From an uncultured Ralstonia sp. (GTDB lineage: Bacteria > Pseudomonadota > Gammaproteobacteria > Burkholderiales > Burkholderiaceae): DNA of 43,999 nucleotides. The position numbers and the translations under genes are program-made. The stretch spans positions 1 to 43,999 of the forward strand of contig CAJXMR010000021.1 in assembly GCA_913056305.1 (NCBI GenBank). The letters run 5' to 3'. The notes under the pieces are model-generated. The model was not told where the DNA came from, did no database searches, and saw only the letters and a list, made by a program, of their open reading frames with translations. The number at the start of each line of letters is the position of its first letter. Position 1 is the first letter of the stretch. Shown piece after piece: positions 1-9,740 of this stretch.

Positions 1-132
1 GCGCTGCAGCGCTTCCTCGACTACGTGCAATCGCACGACAAGGTCTGGATCTGCCGCCGTATCGACATCGCGCAGCACTGGATCCAGAACCATCCGTATG
101 CCAAGCAACCCGTTTTGAGCACCACAGCATGA
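1..132 (+). CDS. puuE: Allantoinase PuuE, C-terminal end (partial)
   Basis: The reading frame is open from base 1 and ends at TGA 130-132, giving about 43 residues that contain WICRRIDIAQHW. This resembles the C-terminus of the polysaccharide-deacetylase-type allantoinase PuuE, which opens the allantoin ring in purine breakdown. The stop overlaps the uraD start in an ATGA arrangement, so the two genes are translationally coupled. That neighbour supports the assignment, because puuE and uraD commonly sit together in ureide operons. The rest of the gene lies outside the window. Confidence 0.75.
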   Translation, partial: ALQRFLDYVQSHDKVWICRRIDIAQHWIQNHPYAKQPVLSTTA

Positions 133-653
133 GCCAGACCACCTACACCCTCTCGCAACTCAACGGCATGGACGCGTCGCAGTTCGTGCAAGTCCTCGGC
201 GGCGTCTACGAGCACTCCCCGTGGGTTGCCGAACAGGCCGCCACGCAGCGCCCGTTCGCCTCGGCCGAGGCGCTCGCGGCTGCCATGCGCAATGCCGTGG
301 ACACCGCCGGCATTGAGCCGCAGCTCAAGCTCGTGCGCGCTCACCCCGAGCTGGCGGGCAAGGCGGCCGTGCGCGGTGAACTGACCGCCGAGTCGACGCG
401 CGAGCAAAGTGGTGCGGGCCTGAACCAGTGCTCGCCGGAAGAGTTTGCACGCCTGCAGGCCCTCAACGCGCAGTACAACGAGAAGTTCGGCTTTCCGTTC
501 ATCCTGGCGGTGCGCAGCTATGACCGCCACGGCATCATCGACAACTTCAGCGAGCGCGTGGAAAACGACCGCGATACCGAGCTGCGTGCATCGCTCGAAC
601 AGATTCATCGCATCGCGGGTTTCCGTCTGGCCGATTTGATCGCCGCCAACTGA
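129..653 (+). CDS. uraD: OHCU decarboxylase UraD
   Basis: This 174-residue protein has the normal length for 2-oxo-4-hydroxy-4-carboxy-5-ureidoimidazoline decarboxylase, which makes S-allantoin after urate oxidation and hydroxyisourate hydrolysis in the cytoplasm. The AHPELAGKAA motif holds the catalytic histidine (His72). Glu92 in STREQ lies 20 residues later, the same spacing as the His/Glu pair known in the family. The ATG at 129 overlaps the puuE stop by 4 nt, so translation is probably coupled. The 152-nt gap that follows suggests uraD ends the operon. Confidence 0.93.
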   Translation: MSQTTYTLSQLNGMDASQFVQVLGGVYEHSPWVAEQAATQRPFASAEALAAAMRNAVDTAGIEPQLKLVRAHPELAGKAAVRGELTAESTREQSGAGLNQCSPEEFARLQALNAQYNEKFGFPFILAVRSYDRHGIIDNFSERVENDRDTELRASLEQIHRIAGFRLADLIAAN

Positions 654-691
654 TTTCTCAGGTTCAGCAGCAAAAAACAACGCTGTGGGCG

Positions 692-716
692 CGGTGTCAT
701 GGGGCATGGGACACCG
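692..716. repeat. 7-bp dyad between uraD and the porin gene
   Basis: CGGTGTC (692-698) is inverted as GACACCG (710-716) around an 11-nt spacer. There is no T-tract, so it is not a clear terminator. It lies about 90 nt upstream of the porin start and could be an operator or an mRNA hairpin. No regulator is assigned. Confidence 0.35.
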
Positions 717-805
717 TCCGGCATGGAGCCTGACCAGCCGGCCTGTGACTGCATCAAAGAATGCAGCGCAACCTGCAGTGACTTTCAACAACAAAGGAGG
801 TAGCA

Positions 806-1876
806 ATGCAGTCGAAATTCAAGCGTGGCATGGCCGCGCTGGCAGTGGCATCGGCACTGGGGGCAGCAAGTGCCGGTGCGCAGGCGCAGTCGTCCGTCAC
901 GCTGTACGGCCAGGTGGATGCCTGGGCGGGCGCCACCAAGACCCTGGGCGCATCGGATCGCGCCTGGGGCGTCAACTCGGGCGGTATGTCGACCTCGTAC
1001 TGGGGCATGAAGGGCAGCGAAGATCTGGGCAATGGCTTGAAGGCGATCTTCACGCTGGAAGCGTTCTTCCGCCCGGACACCGGCAAGTACGGGCGCTTTG
1101 ACGGCGATACGTTCTTCGCCCGCAACTCGTTCGTCGGCCTGCAATCGAGCACGTGGGGTTCGATCAAGCTCGGCCGCCTGACGCCGCCGTATTTCGTATC
1201 GACGATCCTGTTCAACCCGTTCATCGATTCGTACACGTTCTCGCCGATGGTGTTCCACACGTACCTCGGCAACGGCCTGCGCGGCCCCGGCGGTATCTCG
1301 GGTCTGGTGGGCGATTCGGGCTGGAACAACGCGATCATGTATTCGACGCCGGACTTCAACGGTCTGACCGCCAACTTCATCTACGGCGCGGGCGAGCAAG
1401 CCGGCCACAACGGCCAGAACAAGTGGGGCGGCAACTTCCTGTACTTCCATGGCAACTTCGCAGCCACGGCGGCTTTCCAGCAGGTGCGCTTCGACTCCGC
1501 CCCGGGTGACCTGAACGCACTGGTGGCAGGCTTCTCGCGTCAGACGGCCGCGCAGCTCGGTGCCACGTACGACTTTGGCGTGGCCAAGGTCTACGGCCAG
1601 TACCAGTACATCAAGAACGCCATCAACTCGGGGGACGCGAAGAGCAACGGCGGCCAACTGGGCATGTCGGTGCCGGTGGGCCCGGGCAGCATCCTGGCGT
1701 CGTACGCGTACACCAAAACTTCGGGTGCGGCTGACGTGAAGCGCAACACGTGGGCGGTCGGTTACGACTATTCGCTGTCCAAGCGCACTGACGTGTACGC
1801 CGCGTACATGCGCGACAAGGTGACGAGCCTCAGCTCGGCAGACACCTTCGGCGTGGGCATCCGCGCGAAGTTCTAA
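806..1876 (+). CDS. Outer-membrane porin (OmpC-like, Gram-negative porin family)
   Basis: A 356-residue trimeric general porin of the betaproteobacterial type. The N-terminus is a signal peptide (basic MQSKFKRG, hydrophobic stretch, cleavage near AQAQ/SSVTLYGQVD). The mature protein opens with SSVTLYGQVDAW, the typical first beta strand. The chain shows alternating aromatic beta-strand patterns and ends in Phe (GIRAKF), the outer-membrane insertion signal. AAGGAGG lies just before the ATG. A strong terminator follows at 1893, so the gene is probably a single transcription unit. Substrate specificity cannot be read from the sequence. Confidence 0.93.
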   Translation: MQSKFKRGMAALAVASALGAASAGAQAQSSVTLYGQVDAWAGATKTLGASDRAWGVNSGGMSTSYWGMKGSEDLGNGLKAIFTLEAFFRPDTGKYGRFDGDTFFARNSFVGLQSSTWGSIKLGRLTPPYFVSTILFNPFIDSYTFSPMVFHTYLGNGLRGPGGISGLVGDSGWNNAIMYSTPDFNGLTANFIYGAGEQAGHNGQNKWGGNFLYFHGNFAATAAFQQVRFDSAPGDLNALVAGFSRQTAAQLGATYDFGVAKVYGQYQYIKNAINSGDAKSNGGQLGMSVPVGPGSILASYAYTKTSGAADVKRNTWAVGYDYSLSKRTDVYAAYMRDKVTSLSSADTFGVGIRAKF

Positions 1877-1892
1877 GCAGTCGGCAGCAAAG

Positions 1893-1932
1893 AAAAACGG
1901 CGCCTGGACTTTCCCCAGGCGCCGTTTTCTTT
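1893..1932 (+). terminator. Rho-independent terminator of the porin gene
   Basis: A perfect GC-rich stem (ACGGCGCCTGG paired with CCAGGCGCCGT) around a short loop is followed by TTTTCTTTT, starting about 17 nt after the porin stop. The A-run on the left arm may let it also terminate maeB transcripts arriving from the other strand. Confidence 0.88.
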
Positions 1933-1974
1933 TGGGCCGCCAACCTTCAGCGGCCCAACAGTTGGATCAACCAA

Positions 1975-4296
1975 TCAACGCGTAGCCGACACGTCTGCCA
2001 CCGCCAGCGCCGTCATGTTGACGATGCGGCGCGAGGTGGCCGCCGGGTTCAGGATGTGCACCGGCTTGGCCGCGCCCAGCAGGATCGGGCCCACCGTCAC
2101 GCCCTGCCCGCCCGTGACCTTGAGCAGGTTGAACGCAATGTTGGCCGCGTCCAGCGTCGGCATCACCAGCAGGTTGGCGCTGCCGGCAAAGGCGCTCTTG
2201 GGCAGGAAGTGGTGGCGGATGTCTTCCGACAGCGCCGCATCGCCCTGGATCTCGCCTTCCACCTGCAACTCGGGCGCTTCGGCCTTGAGCAGGTCGTACG
2301 CCTCGCGCATCTTGCGGGCCGACGCGCTCTTCGACGAGCCGAACATTGAGTGCGACAGCATCGCCACTTTCGGCTCCTGGCCAAAGCGGCGCACTTCTTC
2401 CGCCGCCAGCTTGGTGATGTCGGCCAGCTCTTCGGCGCTCGGGGTCTCGTTGACGAACGTATCGGTAATGAACAGCGTGTGCTTCTCCAGCATCAGCCCG
2501 TTCATGGCGGCGAAGACCTTGGCGTTGGGCGCCAGGCCGATCACGTCGCGCACGTGTTCCAGGTGCGCATCGAAGCGGCCAACGGTGCCGCACAGCATCG
2601 CGTCGGCATCGCCCAGGCGCACCAGCAGCGCGCCGATCAGCGTGTTGGAGCGGCGCAGTTGCGACTTCGCCATGTCCGGCGTCACGCCGTTGCGGCCCAT
2701 CAGCTCGTGATACTCGGTGTGGTACTGGTGATAGCGCGGATCGTCTTCCGGGTTCACCAGCTCGAAGTGCACGCCCGGCTTCAGGCGCAGGCCGGCCTTC
2801 TGGATGCGCATCTCGATCACGTGCGGGCGGCCGATCAGGATCGGCTTGGCCAAGCCTTCATCAACGACAGTCTGCACCGCGCGCAGCACGCGCTCTTCTT
2901 CGCCTTCCGCATAGACCACGCGCTTGGGCGCGGCCTTGGCGGCGGAGAACACCGGACGCATGGTCATGCCGGTGTGATAGATGAAGTCGCTCAGCTTCTG
3001 GCGATAGGCGTCCAGATCAGCGATCGGGCGGGTCGCCACGCCGGATTCCATCGCGGCCTTGGCCACCGCCGGCGCGATCTTCTCGATCAGGCGCGAATCG
3101 AACGGCTTCGGGATGATGTAGTCCGGGCCGAAGCTCAGTTCCTGGCCAGCGTAGGCCTGCGCCACGGCATCGTTGGTCTCGGCTTCGGCCAGCTCGGCGA
3201 TGGCCTTCACGCAGGCCAGCTTCATCTCTTCCGTGATCTTGGTCGCGCCGCAGTCGAGCGCGCCGCGGAAGATGTACGGGAAGCACAGCACGTTGTTGAC
3301 CTGGTTCGGGTAGTCCGAACGTCCCGTGGCGACGATGCAGTCCGGACGCGCGGCCTTGGCGATTTCCGGGCGGATTTCCGGCTCGGGGTTGGCCAGCGCC
3401 AGGATGATCGGCTTCGGGCCCATGGTCTTGACCATGTCGGCGGTCAGCACGCCAGCGGCCGAGCAGCCAAGGAACACGTCCGCATCGCGCACGATGTCGG
3501 CCAGCGTACGGGCCTGCGTGTCCTGCGCGTAGCGGGCCTTGGTCGGCTCCATCTTGGCGTCGCGGCCGACGAAGATCACGCCCTTCGAGTCGACCACATA
3601 GACGTTCTCGCGCTTGACGCCCAGGCTCACCATCAGGTCCAGGCAGGCGATGGCCGCGGCACCCGCGCCCGACACCGCCACCTTCACTTCGCCGATCTGC
3701 TTGCCGACCACCTTCAGGCCGTTGAGCAACGCGGCGGACGAGATGATGGCCGTGCCGTGCTGGTCGTCGTGGAAGACGGGGATGTTCATGCGCTCGCGTA
3801 GCTTCTGCTCGATGTAGAAGCACTCGGGCGCCTTGATGTCTTCGAGGTTGATGCCGCCCAGCGTCGGCTCCAGCGCCGCGACGATGTCGACGATCTTGTC
3901 CGGGTCGCGCTCGGCCAGTTCGATGTCGAACACGTCCACACCGGCGAACTTCTTGAACAGGCAGCCCTTGCCTTCCATCACCGGCTTGCCGGCCAGCGGG
4001 CCGATGTCGCCCAGGCCCAGCACGGCGGTGCCGTTGGTGATCACGCCGACCAGGTTGGCACGCGAGGTGTACTCGGCGGCCAGCGACGGGTCACGCTCGA
4101 TTTCGGTACACGCGTAGGCCACGCCCGGCGAGTACGCCAGCGACAGGTCGCGCTGGTTGATCAGCGTCTTGGTCGAGCGCACCTCGATCTTGCCGCGCGT
4201 CGGCGAGCGGTGGTATTCGAGCGCGGCGCGGCGCAGTTCGGCCTCGGCCCCTTGGTCTTGCGTATCGGGCGAGGCGTCGTGGAGCTTGTCGTTCAT
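1975..4296 (-). CDS. maeB: NADP-dependent malic enzyme with C-terminal phosphotransacetylase domain
   Basis: Oxidative decarboxylation of malate to pyruvate with NADP, in the cytoplasm. The 773-residue protein has the MaeB two-domain layout. The malic enzyme part (about 1-430) shows [10 protein letters not shown] and [17 protein letters not shown] for substrate and metal binding, [10 protein letters not shown], and the nucleotide-binding GAGAAAIA. A phosphotransacetylase-like part (about 450-770) follows and in this family is regulatory, responding to acetyl-CoA. I chose ATG 4296 (MNDKLHD), which has AGGA 10 nt upstream. A GTG start at 4338 would add 14 residues unlike the family N-terminus. 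Confidence 0.93.
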   Translation of the reverse strand: MNDKLHDASPDTQDQGAEAELRRAALEYHRSPTRGKIEVRSTKTLINQRDLSLAYSPGVAYACTEIERDPSLAAEYTSRANLVGVITNGTAVLGLGDIGPLAGKPVMEGKGCLFKKFAGVDVFDIELAERDPDKIVDIVAALEPTLGGINLEDIKAPECFYIEQKLRERMNIPVFHDDQHGTAIISSAALLNGLKVVGKQIGEVKVAVSGAGAAAIACLDLMVSLGVKRENVYVVDSKGVIFVGRDAKMEPTKARYAQDTQARTLADIVRDADVFLGCSAAGVLTADMVKTMGPKPIILALANPEPEIRPEIAKAARPDCIVATGRSDYPNQVNNVLCFPYIFRGALDCGATKITEEMKLACVKAIAELAEAETNDAVAQAYAGQELSFGPDYIIPKPFDSRLIEKIAPAVAKAAMESGVATRPIADLDAYRQKLSDFIYHTGMTMRPVFSAAKAAPKRVVYAEGEEERVLRAVQTVVDEGLAKPILIGRPHVIEMRIQKAGLRLKPGVHFELVNPEDDPRYHQYHTEYHELMGRNGVTPDMAKSQLRRSNTLIGALLVRLGDADAMLCGTVGRFDAHLEHVRDVIGLAPNAKVFAAMNGLMLEKHTLFITDTFVNETPSAEELADITKLAAEEVRRFGQEPKVAMLSHSMFGSSKSASARKMREAYDLLKAEAPELQVEGEIQGDAALSEDIRHHFLPKSAFAGSANLLVMPTLDAANIAFNLLKVTGGQGVTVGPILLGAAKPVHILNPAATSRRIVNMTALAVADVSATR

Positions 4297-4526
4297 ATCA
4301 ATGACATCCTGGAGGGACGTTCCGCAGATGGAACGCACGTGCGCGCGTTCACATTCCGGCAGAAGCGTCCTGGTACGGGAAAGCGAAAATCGATGGGAAA
4401 CCGGGAGCGAGGCCGCAGGAGTCGCGGAACACCGTCATCGCGGTAGCGACGGTGCGCAGTCGACGCTGGCCAGGGGTGGCGGCCGGCGCGAGATGGGGAG
4501 GGATAACAACGCTCAAGCGAGAGTAC

Positions 4527-4582
4527 GGCTGGGCGGCCCGCAAATTAGGTGAGGCATTCTAGCCTAGACGGGCCGCCCAGCC
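4527..4582. repeat. 14-bp perfect inverted repeat in the maeB-lipoprotein gap
   Basis: GGCTGGGCGGCCCG (4527-4540) is inverted exactly as CGGGCCGCCCAGCC (4569-4582) around a 28-nt loop. The loop itself contains TAGG and CCTA, which could pair further. It sits about 20 nt past the stop of the DUF4136 gene on the minus strand, so it may be a 3' hairpin or terminator without a T-tract, and it precedes maeB on that strand. I see no gene in the rest of 4297-4601. Confidence 0.6.
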
Positions 4583-4601
4583 TACGGGATGAACTACCTA
4601 A

Positions 4602-5243
4602 CTACTTAGCCGGTTTCACCTTTGGATCAACCGGCAGCTCGACCAGGATCGGCTGCGCATTCGGCGCCGGGAAATTGGCGAACGCGCTGCGGATCAGGTA
4701 GGGCATCACGGTGGTCAGCGAGCCATCGCCGCCTTGGGTCTGGGCGCTCACCTGGTAGACGCGCTTGCCAGAGGCCGCCTCGTCAATCTCGACGTGATAG
4801 GCATAGAACGGCACTTGGACGTTGGTGTCGACGTACTGCGGACCCCACGGGCCCCAGGGCCCCCACGGACCGCGCCAGGGGCCCCACGGGCCCGGCCCCC
4901 AGTACGGGTCAGGGTAGACCGGCTGGCGGACCTGCACGAGGCGCGTGGCGGTCGAATAGGTCAGGCGGACGCGGTAGCGGGCACTGGCTTGCGGTGCCGT
5001 GGTGAAGCCATGGGCGGCCAGTTGGTCGCTGGTCCAGGCCTCGTAGGTCTGCCGTTCCAGGTCGTTTTGCTGCGCTGCAGTGTTCTCGAACGCGTAGGTG
5101 CGCGGCGGCGTGTCATCCCAGCCGGGCTGCTTGAACGCCGTCACCTGGCTGGTGACGGTGCTGGCGCAGCCGGCCAGCAGGCTGGCAGCCGCCAAGGCGC
5201 CAGCCAAGGTCCAGCGGCCGTGCGCTTTGATCCAGTTCCACAT
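4602..5243 (-). CDS. DUF4136 family lipoprotein
   Basis: A 213-residue predicted lipoprotein. Residues 1-26 form a type II signal peptide with lipobox LAGC, so Cys26 would be lipidated and the protein anchored in an envelope membrane. The order TYAFENTAAQQND, then an amphipathic helix, then YRVRLTYS and YHVEIDEA matches the DUF4136 family, whose role is not known. An unusual low-complexity insert at about 118-137 is built from GPWGPW repeats rich in Gly, Pro and Trp, probably an extended surface loop. It lies upstream of maeB on the same strand, separated by a strong hairpin. Confidence 0.8.
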   Translation of the reverse strand: MWNWIKAHGRWTLAGALAAASLLAGCASTVTSQVTAFKQPGWDDTPPRTYAFENTAAQQNDLERQTYEAWTSDQLAAHGFTTAPQASARYRVRLTYSTATRLVQVRQPVYPDPYWGPGPWGPWRGPWGPWGPWGPQYVDTNVQVPFYAYHVEIDEAASGKRVYQVSAQTQGGDGSLTTVMPYLIRSAFANFPAPNAQPILVELPVDPKVKPAK

Positions 5244-5397
5244 AGATGATCCCCCAAAGGCTCAGTCAGATAATTCGCGCGCATGCCGCAAAGCCATGCG
5301 CCGCGTCTGTTTACTCAGAGTCACGCGGCGCGCGGAAGATTCCCGCGAGGTGGCTGAGTACAATGGTCTTTTGCGAACGAATGCGAGGATGTTACCG

Positions 5398-8100
5398 ATG
5401 TTGCGCACCGATACCGCCGTGACGATTTACCGCAAGGACTACGCCGCCCCCGCGTTCCGCATCGATGAAGTGGCGCTCGAGATCGATCTGGTGCCCGAGC
5501 GCACCCGCGTGGTCAACCGCCTGCGCATGACGCGCACCGCCGCGGCCAAGCCGCTGGTGCTGGTGGGCGAAGGGCTGGAGCTGGCGGGCGCGACGCTCGA
5601 CGGCCAGGCGCTGCAAGGCCTGCAAGCCAACGGCGACACGCTCACTATCGATGCCGTGCCGGCTGAGGTCGGCGCCAGCTTCACGCTGGAACTCACCACC
5701 TTCTGCAACCCGGCAGCCAACTCGTCGCTGATGGGGCTGTACGTCTCCAACGGCAACTTCTTCACGCAGTGCGAGGCCGAGGGCTTCCGCAAGATCACCT
5801 ACTTCCTCGATCGCCCGGACGTGATGACGGTCTACACCGTCACCCTGCGCGCGTCGAAGGCGGACTACCCGGTGCTGCTGTCCAACGGCAACCTCGTCTC
5901 TGAGCGCGATCTGCCGGATGGCCGCCACGAAGCCGTGTGGCACGACCCGTTCAAGAAGCCGTCGTACCTGTTTGCGCTGGTGGCGGGCAAGCTCGAATGC
6001 ATCGAAGAGCGCATCCAGTCCGCCTCGGGCAAGGAGAAGCTGCTGCAGGTGTGGGTCGAGCCGCAGGACCTGGGCAAGACCCGCCACGCGATGGATTCCC
6101 TCATCCACTCGGTCCGCTGGGACGAGCGCCGCTTCGGCCTGGAACTCGATCTCGATCGTTTCATGATCGTCGCCGTGGGCGACTTCAACATGGGCGCGAT
6201 GGAGAACAAGGGCCTGAACATCTTCAACACGAAGTACGTGCTGGCCAATGCCGAGACCGCCACGGACGTGGACTTCGCCAACATCGAATCGGTGGTCGGC
6301 CACGAGTATTTCCACAACTGGACGGGCAACCGCGTCACCTGCCGCGACTGGTTCCAGCTGAGCCTGAAGGAAGGCCTGACGGTGTTCCGCGACCAGGAGT
6401 TCTCGGCGGACATGGCAGCGCAGAGCGGCAACGAAGCGGCGGCCGCGAGCGCCCGCGCCGTCAAGCGCATCGAGGACGTGCGCATGCTGCGCCAGGTGCA
6501 GTTCCCGGAAGACGCGGGCCCCATGGCCCACCCGGTGCGCCCCGACAGCTACGAAGAGATCAACAACTTCTACACCGTCACGGTGTATGAGAAAGGCGCT
6601 GAAGTCGTGCGCATGTACCAGACCCTGCTCGGCCGCGACGGTTTCCGCAAAGGGATGGACCTGTACTTCCAGCGCCACGACGGCCACGCCGTCACCTGCG
6701 ACGACTTCCGCGCCGCCATGGCCGATGCCAACGGCCGCGACCTCACGCAGTTCGGCCGCTGGTACAGCCAGGCAGGCACGCCGGTCGTTACCGTCGAGGG
6801 CCGCCACGACACTGCCGCGCGCACCTACACGCTTACGCTGCGCCAGCGCTGCGAGCCGGTCGGCATCGAGACCACCAGCGGCATCCAGAAGCAGCCGTTC
6901 CATATTCCGTTTGCCGTTGGCCTGATCGACAAGCAAGGTCGCGACCTACCGCTGTGTTTGCGCGGCGAAACCGCATCGCCCTCGCCGGTCACCACGCGCG
7001 TGCTGGACTTCACCGAGGCAGAACAGACCTTCGTGTTCGAGGACGTGGCCGATGCGCCGCTGCCCTCGCTGCTGCGCAATTTCTCTGCGCCGGTCATCGT
7101 CGAATACGGCTACACCACTGAGCAGCTCACCTTCCAGCTCGCGCACGATTCCGACCCGTTCAACCGCTGGGAAGCCGGCCAGCGCCTGGCCACCGACACG
7201 CTGCTGCGCATGGTGGCCGACATCCAACAAGGTCGCGCGCCGGTGGTCGACCCGGCCCTGGTGGAAGCGCTGCGTGCCGTGCTGGCCGATGCAGCACTCG
7301 ACCCGGCCTTCCGCAAGCAGATGCTGATCCTGCCGGCCGAGAGCTACCTGGCCGAGCGCATGGCCGTGGCCGACCCGGCCGCCATCCACACCGCACGCCG
7401 CACGCTGCGCCGCACGCTGGCCGAAGCGCTCAACACCGAACTGCTGCACGCCTACCAGGACAACCAGACCGAAGGCGCCTACACGCCGGACGCGGTGTCC
7501 GCCGGCAAGCGCGCACTCAAGAACATCGCGCTCGGCTATCTGGTGGAAACGGAAACCCCCGAAGCGCTGGCCCTGGCCGAGCAGCAATACGCCCGCGCCA
7601 CCAACATGACCGATCGCATGGGCGCGCTGTCGGCCATGGTCACCAGCTACGCCCCGGGCCGCGAGGCCGCGCTGGCCGATTTCTACACGCGCTTTGCCGA
7701 CGACCCGCTCGTCATCGACAAGTGGTTCTCGCTGCAGGCCATGCAGCCGGGCGGCGCCGGCAAGCCGACGCTGGCGACCGTGCGCGCGCTGATGGCGCAC
7801 CCGGCCTTCACGCTGCGCAACCCGAACCGCGCGCGCTCGCTGATCTTCAGCTTCTGCTCGGGCAACCCCGCGCAGTTCCACGCCGCCGATGGTTCCGGCT
7901 ACGCCTACTGGGCCGAGCAGGTGCTGGCGCTCGATGCGATCAACCCGCAAGTATCGGCACGCCTGGCGCGTTCGCTCGACCGCTGGCGCAAGTACGTGCC
8001 CACCCTGCGCGACGCCATGCAGGACGCACTCAAGCGCGTGGCGGCACACCCGAGCCTGTCGCGCGATGTGCGCGAGATCGTCGGGAAGGCGCTGGCGTGA
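5398..8100 (+). CDS. pepN: Aminopeptidase N (M1 zinc metallopeptidase)
   Basis: Removes N-terminal residues from peptides in the cytoplasm during peptide recycling. The 900-residue length is normal for PepN. The GAMEN exopeptidase motif is at about 266-270. The zinc site HEYFH is at 302-306 with Glu325 18 residues later, matching the E. coli enzyme with a five-residue offset. The C-terminal half is the helical domain of PepN-type enzymes. I chose ATG 5398 because GAGG lies 9 nt upstream; ATG 5389 overlaps that site. The open frame continues upstream to 5098 but lacks coding character there. The gene is followed closely by fbp. Confidence 0.95.
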   Translation: MLRTDTAVTIYRKDYAAPAFRIDEVALEIDLVPERTRVVNRLRMTRTAAAKPLVLVGEGLELAGATLDGQALQGLQANGDTLTIDAVPAEVGASFTLELTTFCNPAANSSLMGLYVSNGNFFTQCEAEGFRKITYFLDRPDVMTVYTVTLRASKADYPVLLSNGNLVSERDLPDGRHEAVWHDPFKKPSYLFALVAGKLECIEERIQSASGKEKLLQVWVEPQDLGKTRHAMDSLIHSVRWDERRFGLELDLDRFMIVAVGDFNMGAMENKGLNIFNTKYVLANAETATDVDFANIESVVGHEYFHNWTGNRVTCRDWFQLSLKEGLTVFRDQEFSADMAAQSGNEAAAASARAVKRIEDVRMLRQVQFPEDAGPMAHPVRPDSYEEINNFYTVTVYEKGAEVVRMYQTLLGRDGFRKGMDLYFQRHDGHAVTCDDFRAAMADANGRDLTQFGRWYSQAGTPVVTVEGRHDTAARTYTLTLRQRCEPVGIETTSGIQKQPFHIPFAVGLIDKQGRDLPLCLRGETASPSPVTTRVLDFTEAEQTFVFEDVADAPLPSLLRNFSAPVIVEYGYTTEQLTFQLAHDSDPFNRWEAGQRLATDTLLRMVADIQQGRAPVVDPALVEALRAVLADAALDPAFRKQMLILPAESYLAERMAVADPAAIHTARRTLRRTLAEALNTELLHAYQDNQTEGAYTPDAVSAGKRALKNIALGYLVETETPEALALAEQQYARATNMTDRMGALSAMVTSYAPGREAALADFYTRFADDPLVIDKWFSLQAMQPGGAGKPTLATVRALMAHPAFTLRNPNRARSLIFSFCSGNPAQFHAADGSGYAYWAEQVLALDAINPQVSARLARSLDRWRKYVPTLRDAMQDALKRVAAHPSLSRDVREIVGKALA

Positions 8101-8141
8101 ACATTGCGTCAGGTAAAATCGCGCCCGTCTCAGGAGAACCC

Positions 8142-9158
8142 ATGAAGCGCATCAACCTCACCCGCTACCTGATCGAAGAGCAGCGCGAGCACAACACCAT
8201 CCCGGCCGAGCTGCGCCTGCTGCTCGAAGTCGTGGCGCGCGCCTGCAAGGCGATCTCGCACAGCGTCAACAAGGGCGCGCTGGCCGGCGTGCTCGGCTCG
8301 GCCGGCACCGGCAACGTGCAAGGCGAAACCCAGCAGAAGCTGGACGTGATCGCCAACGAAGTCCTGCTCGAAGCCAACGAATACGGCGGCAACCTGGCTG
8401 CCATGGCCTCGGAAGAGATGGAATCGTTCTACGAGATCCCCCATCGCTATCCGAAGGGCGAATACCTGCTGCTGTTCGATCCGCTCGACGGCTCGTCCAA
8501 CATCGACGTGAACGTGTCGATCGGCACGATCTTCTCGGTGCTGCACATGCCCAAGGCCGGCCAGACCGTGACCGAGGCCGACTTCATGCAGCCCGGCGCC
8601 AAGCAGGTTGCCGCCGGCTACGCCGTGTACGGCCCGCAGACCACGCTGGTGCTCACCGTCGGCAATGGCGTGCACATGTTCACGCTCGACCGCGAGGTGG
8701 GCAGCTTCATCCTGACCAGCCCCAACGTGAAGATCCCGGCCGATACCAAGGAATTCGCCATCAACATGTCGAACATGCGCCACTGGGCCCCGCCCGTGCG
8801 CCGCTACATCGACGAGTGCTTGGCCGGCACTGAAGGCCCGCGCGGCAAGGATTTCAACATGCGCTGGATCGCCTCGATGGTGGCCGACGTGCATCGCATC
8901 CTCACGCGCGGCGGCGTCTTCATGTATCCGTGGGACAAGCGCGAGCCGGGCAAGGCCGGCAAGCTGCGCCTGATGTATGAAGCCAACCCGATGGCCTTCC
9001 TGGTGGAACAGGCCGGCGGCGCGGCCACCAACGGCCAGCAGCGCATCCTCGACATCCAGCCCGAGAAGCTGCACCAGCGCGTGGCGGTGGTCCTGGGCTC
9101 GAAGAACGAGGTGGACCGTGTCACGCAGTACCACCACGAGGCAGAAAAAACGGCGTAA
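8142..9158 (+). CDS. fbp: Fructose-1,6-bisphosphatase class I
   Basis: Hydrolyses fructose 1,6-bisphosphate to fructose 6-phosphate, the committed gluconeogenic step. The 338-residue length fits class I enzymes. The metal and phosphate signature [20 protein letters not shown] begins at about residue 113, and [11 protein letters not shown] is typical. [18 protein letters not shown] and the C-terminal [10 protein letters not shown] also match. The start ATG has CAGGAGAA upstream. It lies 41 nt after pepN on the same strand and may be cotranscribed. Together with malic enzyme nearby it points to gluconeogenic growth on organic acids, as is usual for these bacteria. Confidence 0.96.
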   Translation: MKRINLTRYLIEEQREHNTIPAELRLLLEVVARACKAISHSVNKGALAGVLGSAGTGNVQGETQQKLDVIANEVLLEANEYGGNLAAMASEEMESFYEIPHRYPKGEYLLLFDPLDGSSNIDVNVSIGTIFSVLHMPKAGQTVTEADFMQPGAKQVAAGYAVYGPQTTLVLTVGNGVHMFTLDREVGSFILTSPNVKIPADTKEFAINMSNMRHWAPPVRRYIDECLAGTEGPRGKDFNMRWIASMVADVHRILTRGGVFMYPWDKREPGKAGKLRLMYEANPMAFLVEQAGGAATNGQQRILDIQPEKLHQRVAVVLGSKNEVDRVTQYHHEAEKTA

Positions 9159-9191
9159 CTGGGGCGCGTAACGTTGTTGTTTCGGCGGTTC

Positions 9192-9221
9192 TTGCAGTGC
9201 GCCAAAAAGTTCTGTTAGAAT
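9192..9221 (+). promoter_or_regulatory. Putative sigma70 promoter of tRNA-Thr
   Basis: TTGCAG (9192-9197) and TAGAAT (9216-9221) are separated by 18 nt and end 13 nt before the tRNA. The boxes are near consensus and well placed; no experimental support. Confidence 0.55.
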
Positions 9222-9234
9222 CGCTGTTTCCGAC

Positions 9235-9310
9235 GCCGCTGTAGCTCAGTCGGTAGAGCAGCGCATTCGTAATGCGAAGGTCACCAGTTCGATTCCGGTC
9301 AGCGGCACCA
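9235..9310 (+). tRNA. tRNA-Thr (anticodon CGT)
   Basis: A complete 76-nt cloverleaf with encoded CCA. The acceptor stem GCCGCTG pairs with CAGCGGC, the D-arm is GCTC/GAGC, and the anticodon loop is TTCGTAA. The T-loop is TTCGATT. The T-stem has one A52-C62 mismatch. The 3' part from the anticodon arm on is the integration site of the island, so bases 9265-9310 also form the left attachment repeat. Because the repeat restores the full 3' end, the tRNA stays functional. Confidence 0.95.
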
Positions 9311-9311
9311 G
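9265..9311 (+). repeat. attL: left attachment repeat
   Basis: The 47 bases from the anticodon loop of tRNA-Thr to one base past CCA recur at 38512-38558. The single difference is C9284 here against T38531 there (tRNA position 50). Confidence 0.9.
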
Positions 9312-9319
9312 GAATTCCT

Positions 9320-9350
9320 TAAAAACCGGCCACTTAGGCCGGTTTTTTCT
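9320..9350 (+). terminator. Terminator after tRNA-Thr
   Basis: AAAACCGGCC, a 5-nt loop ACTTA, then GGCCGGTTTTTTCTTT, 10 nt after the tRNA. It lies inside the island side of attL, so it was probably brought in by the element. The flanking copy at 38565 would then be the original chromosomal one. Confidence 0.85.
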
Positions 9351-9390
9351 TTGGTCTATTGGGGTCAATTTGGGACGTTTTTGGTTCCGG

Positions 9391-9409
9391 ACTGTCCCAA
9401 ATTTGTCCC
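9391..9409 (+). repeat. Left subterminal GTCCC repeat (candidate integrase arm site)
   Basis: ACTGTCCCAAATTTGTCCC lies 80 nt inside attL. It matches 18 of 19 bases of 38441-38459 near attR, in the same orientation. A further inverted half-site TTTGGGAC is at 9369-9376. Paired subterminal repeats are typical of integrase arm-binding sites. Confidence 0.6.
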
Positions 9410-9740
9410 GTGCACTGGGACGACGAAAGTCGCGCCAGCTTGACTGGCATGGCTAGACCATACAGAATCCAAACATCCAGTACCCATGAGCCTTTACCCA
9501 GATCGGGAGATTTGGGGTTCGTTCGGACAAGCACCGTCCGCTCGGATTAACGACATGCAAGCCGACTAGTACGAACGGAGTCGGAGCGAAGCGAAACAGA
9601 GCCCGCATGCATGGCGAGGAACCCACTGAGGGCCACCCGGCCCGCCACGGACACAACGCTACTCCAGCGTCTAGGTCTTCGGCTGGTGCGCACGTTCGGT
9701 AGCTTGCACGTATTGACGTGTGGGCCGCCGGAGTTCGCCC
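9410..9740. other. Non-coding left end of the island
   Basis: There is no credible gene between the left arm repeat and the HTH gene. The short ORFs here lack ribosome sites and recognisable content. The stretch probably carries the promoter of the HTH-repA-int operon, but I could not pick out a convincing -35/-10 pair. Confidence 0.5.

Noticed and set aside
2350..3801. 483-codon open frame on the plus strand opposite maeB
   Set aside because: It is the antisense shadow of a high-GC gene: rich in Arg, His, Gly and Ala, with no domain and no ribosome site, while the minus strand encodes a complete malic enzyme.
5098..5397. 100-residue N-terminal extension of aminopeptidase N
   Set aside because: The open frame overlaps the divergent lipoprotein start region and lacks family similarity; ATG 5398 has a well-placed GAGG and gives the normal PepN N-terminus.
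5392..6936. 514-codon open frame on the minus strand opposite pepN
   Set aside because: Same antisense artefact; composition is dominated by His, Arg, Val and Ala and the plus strand carries all PepN motifs.
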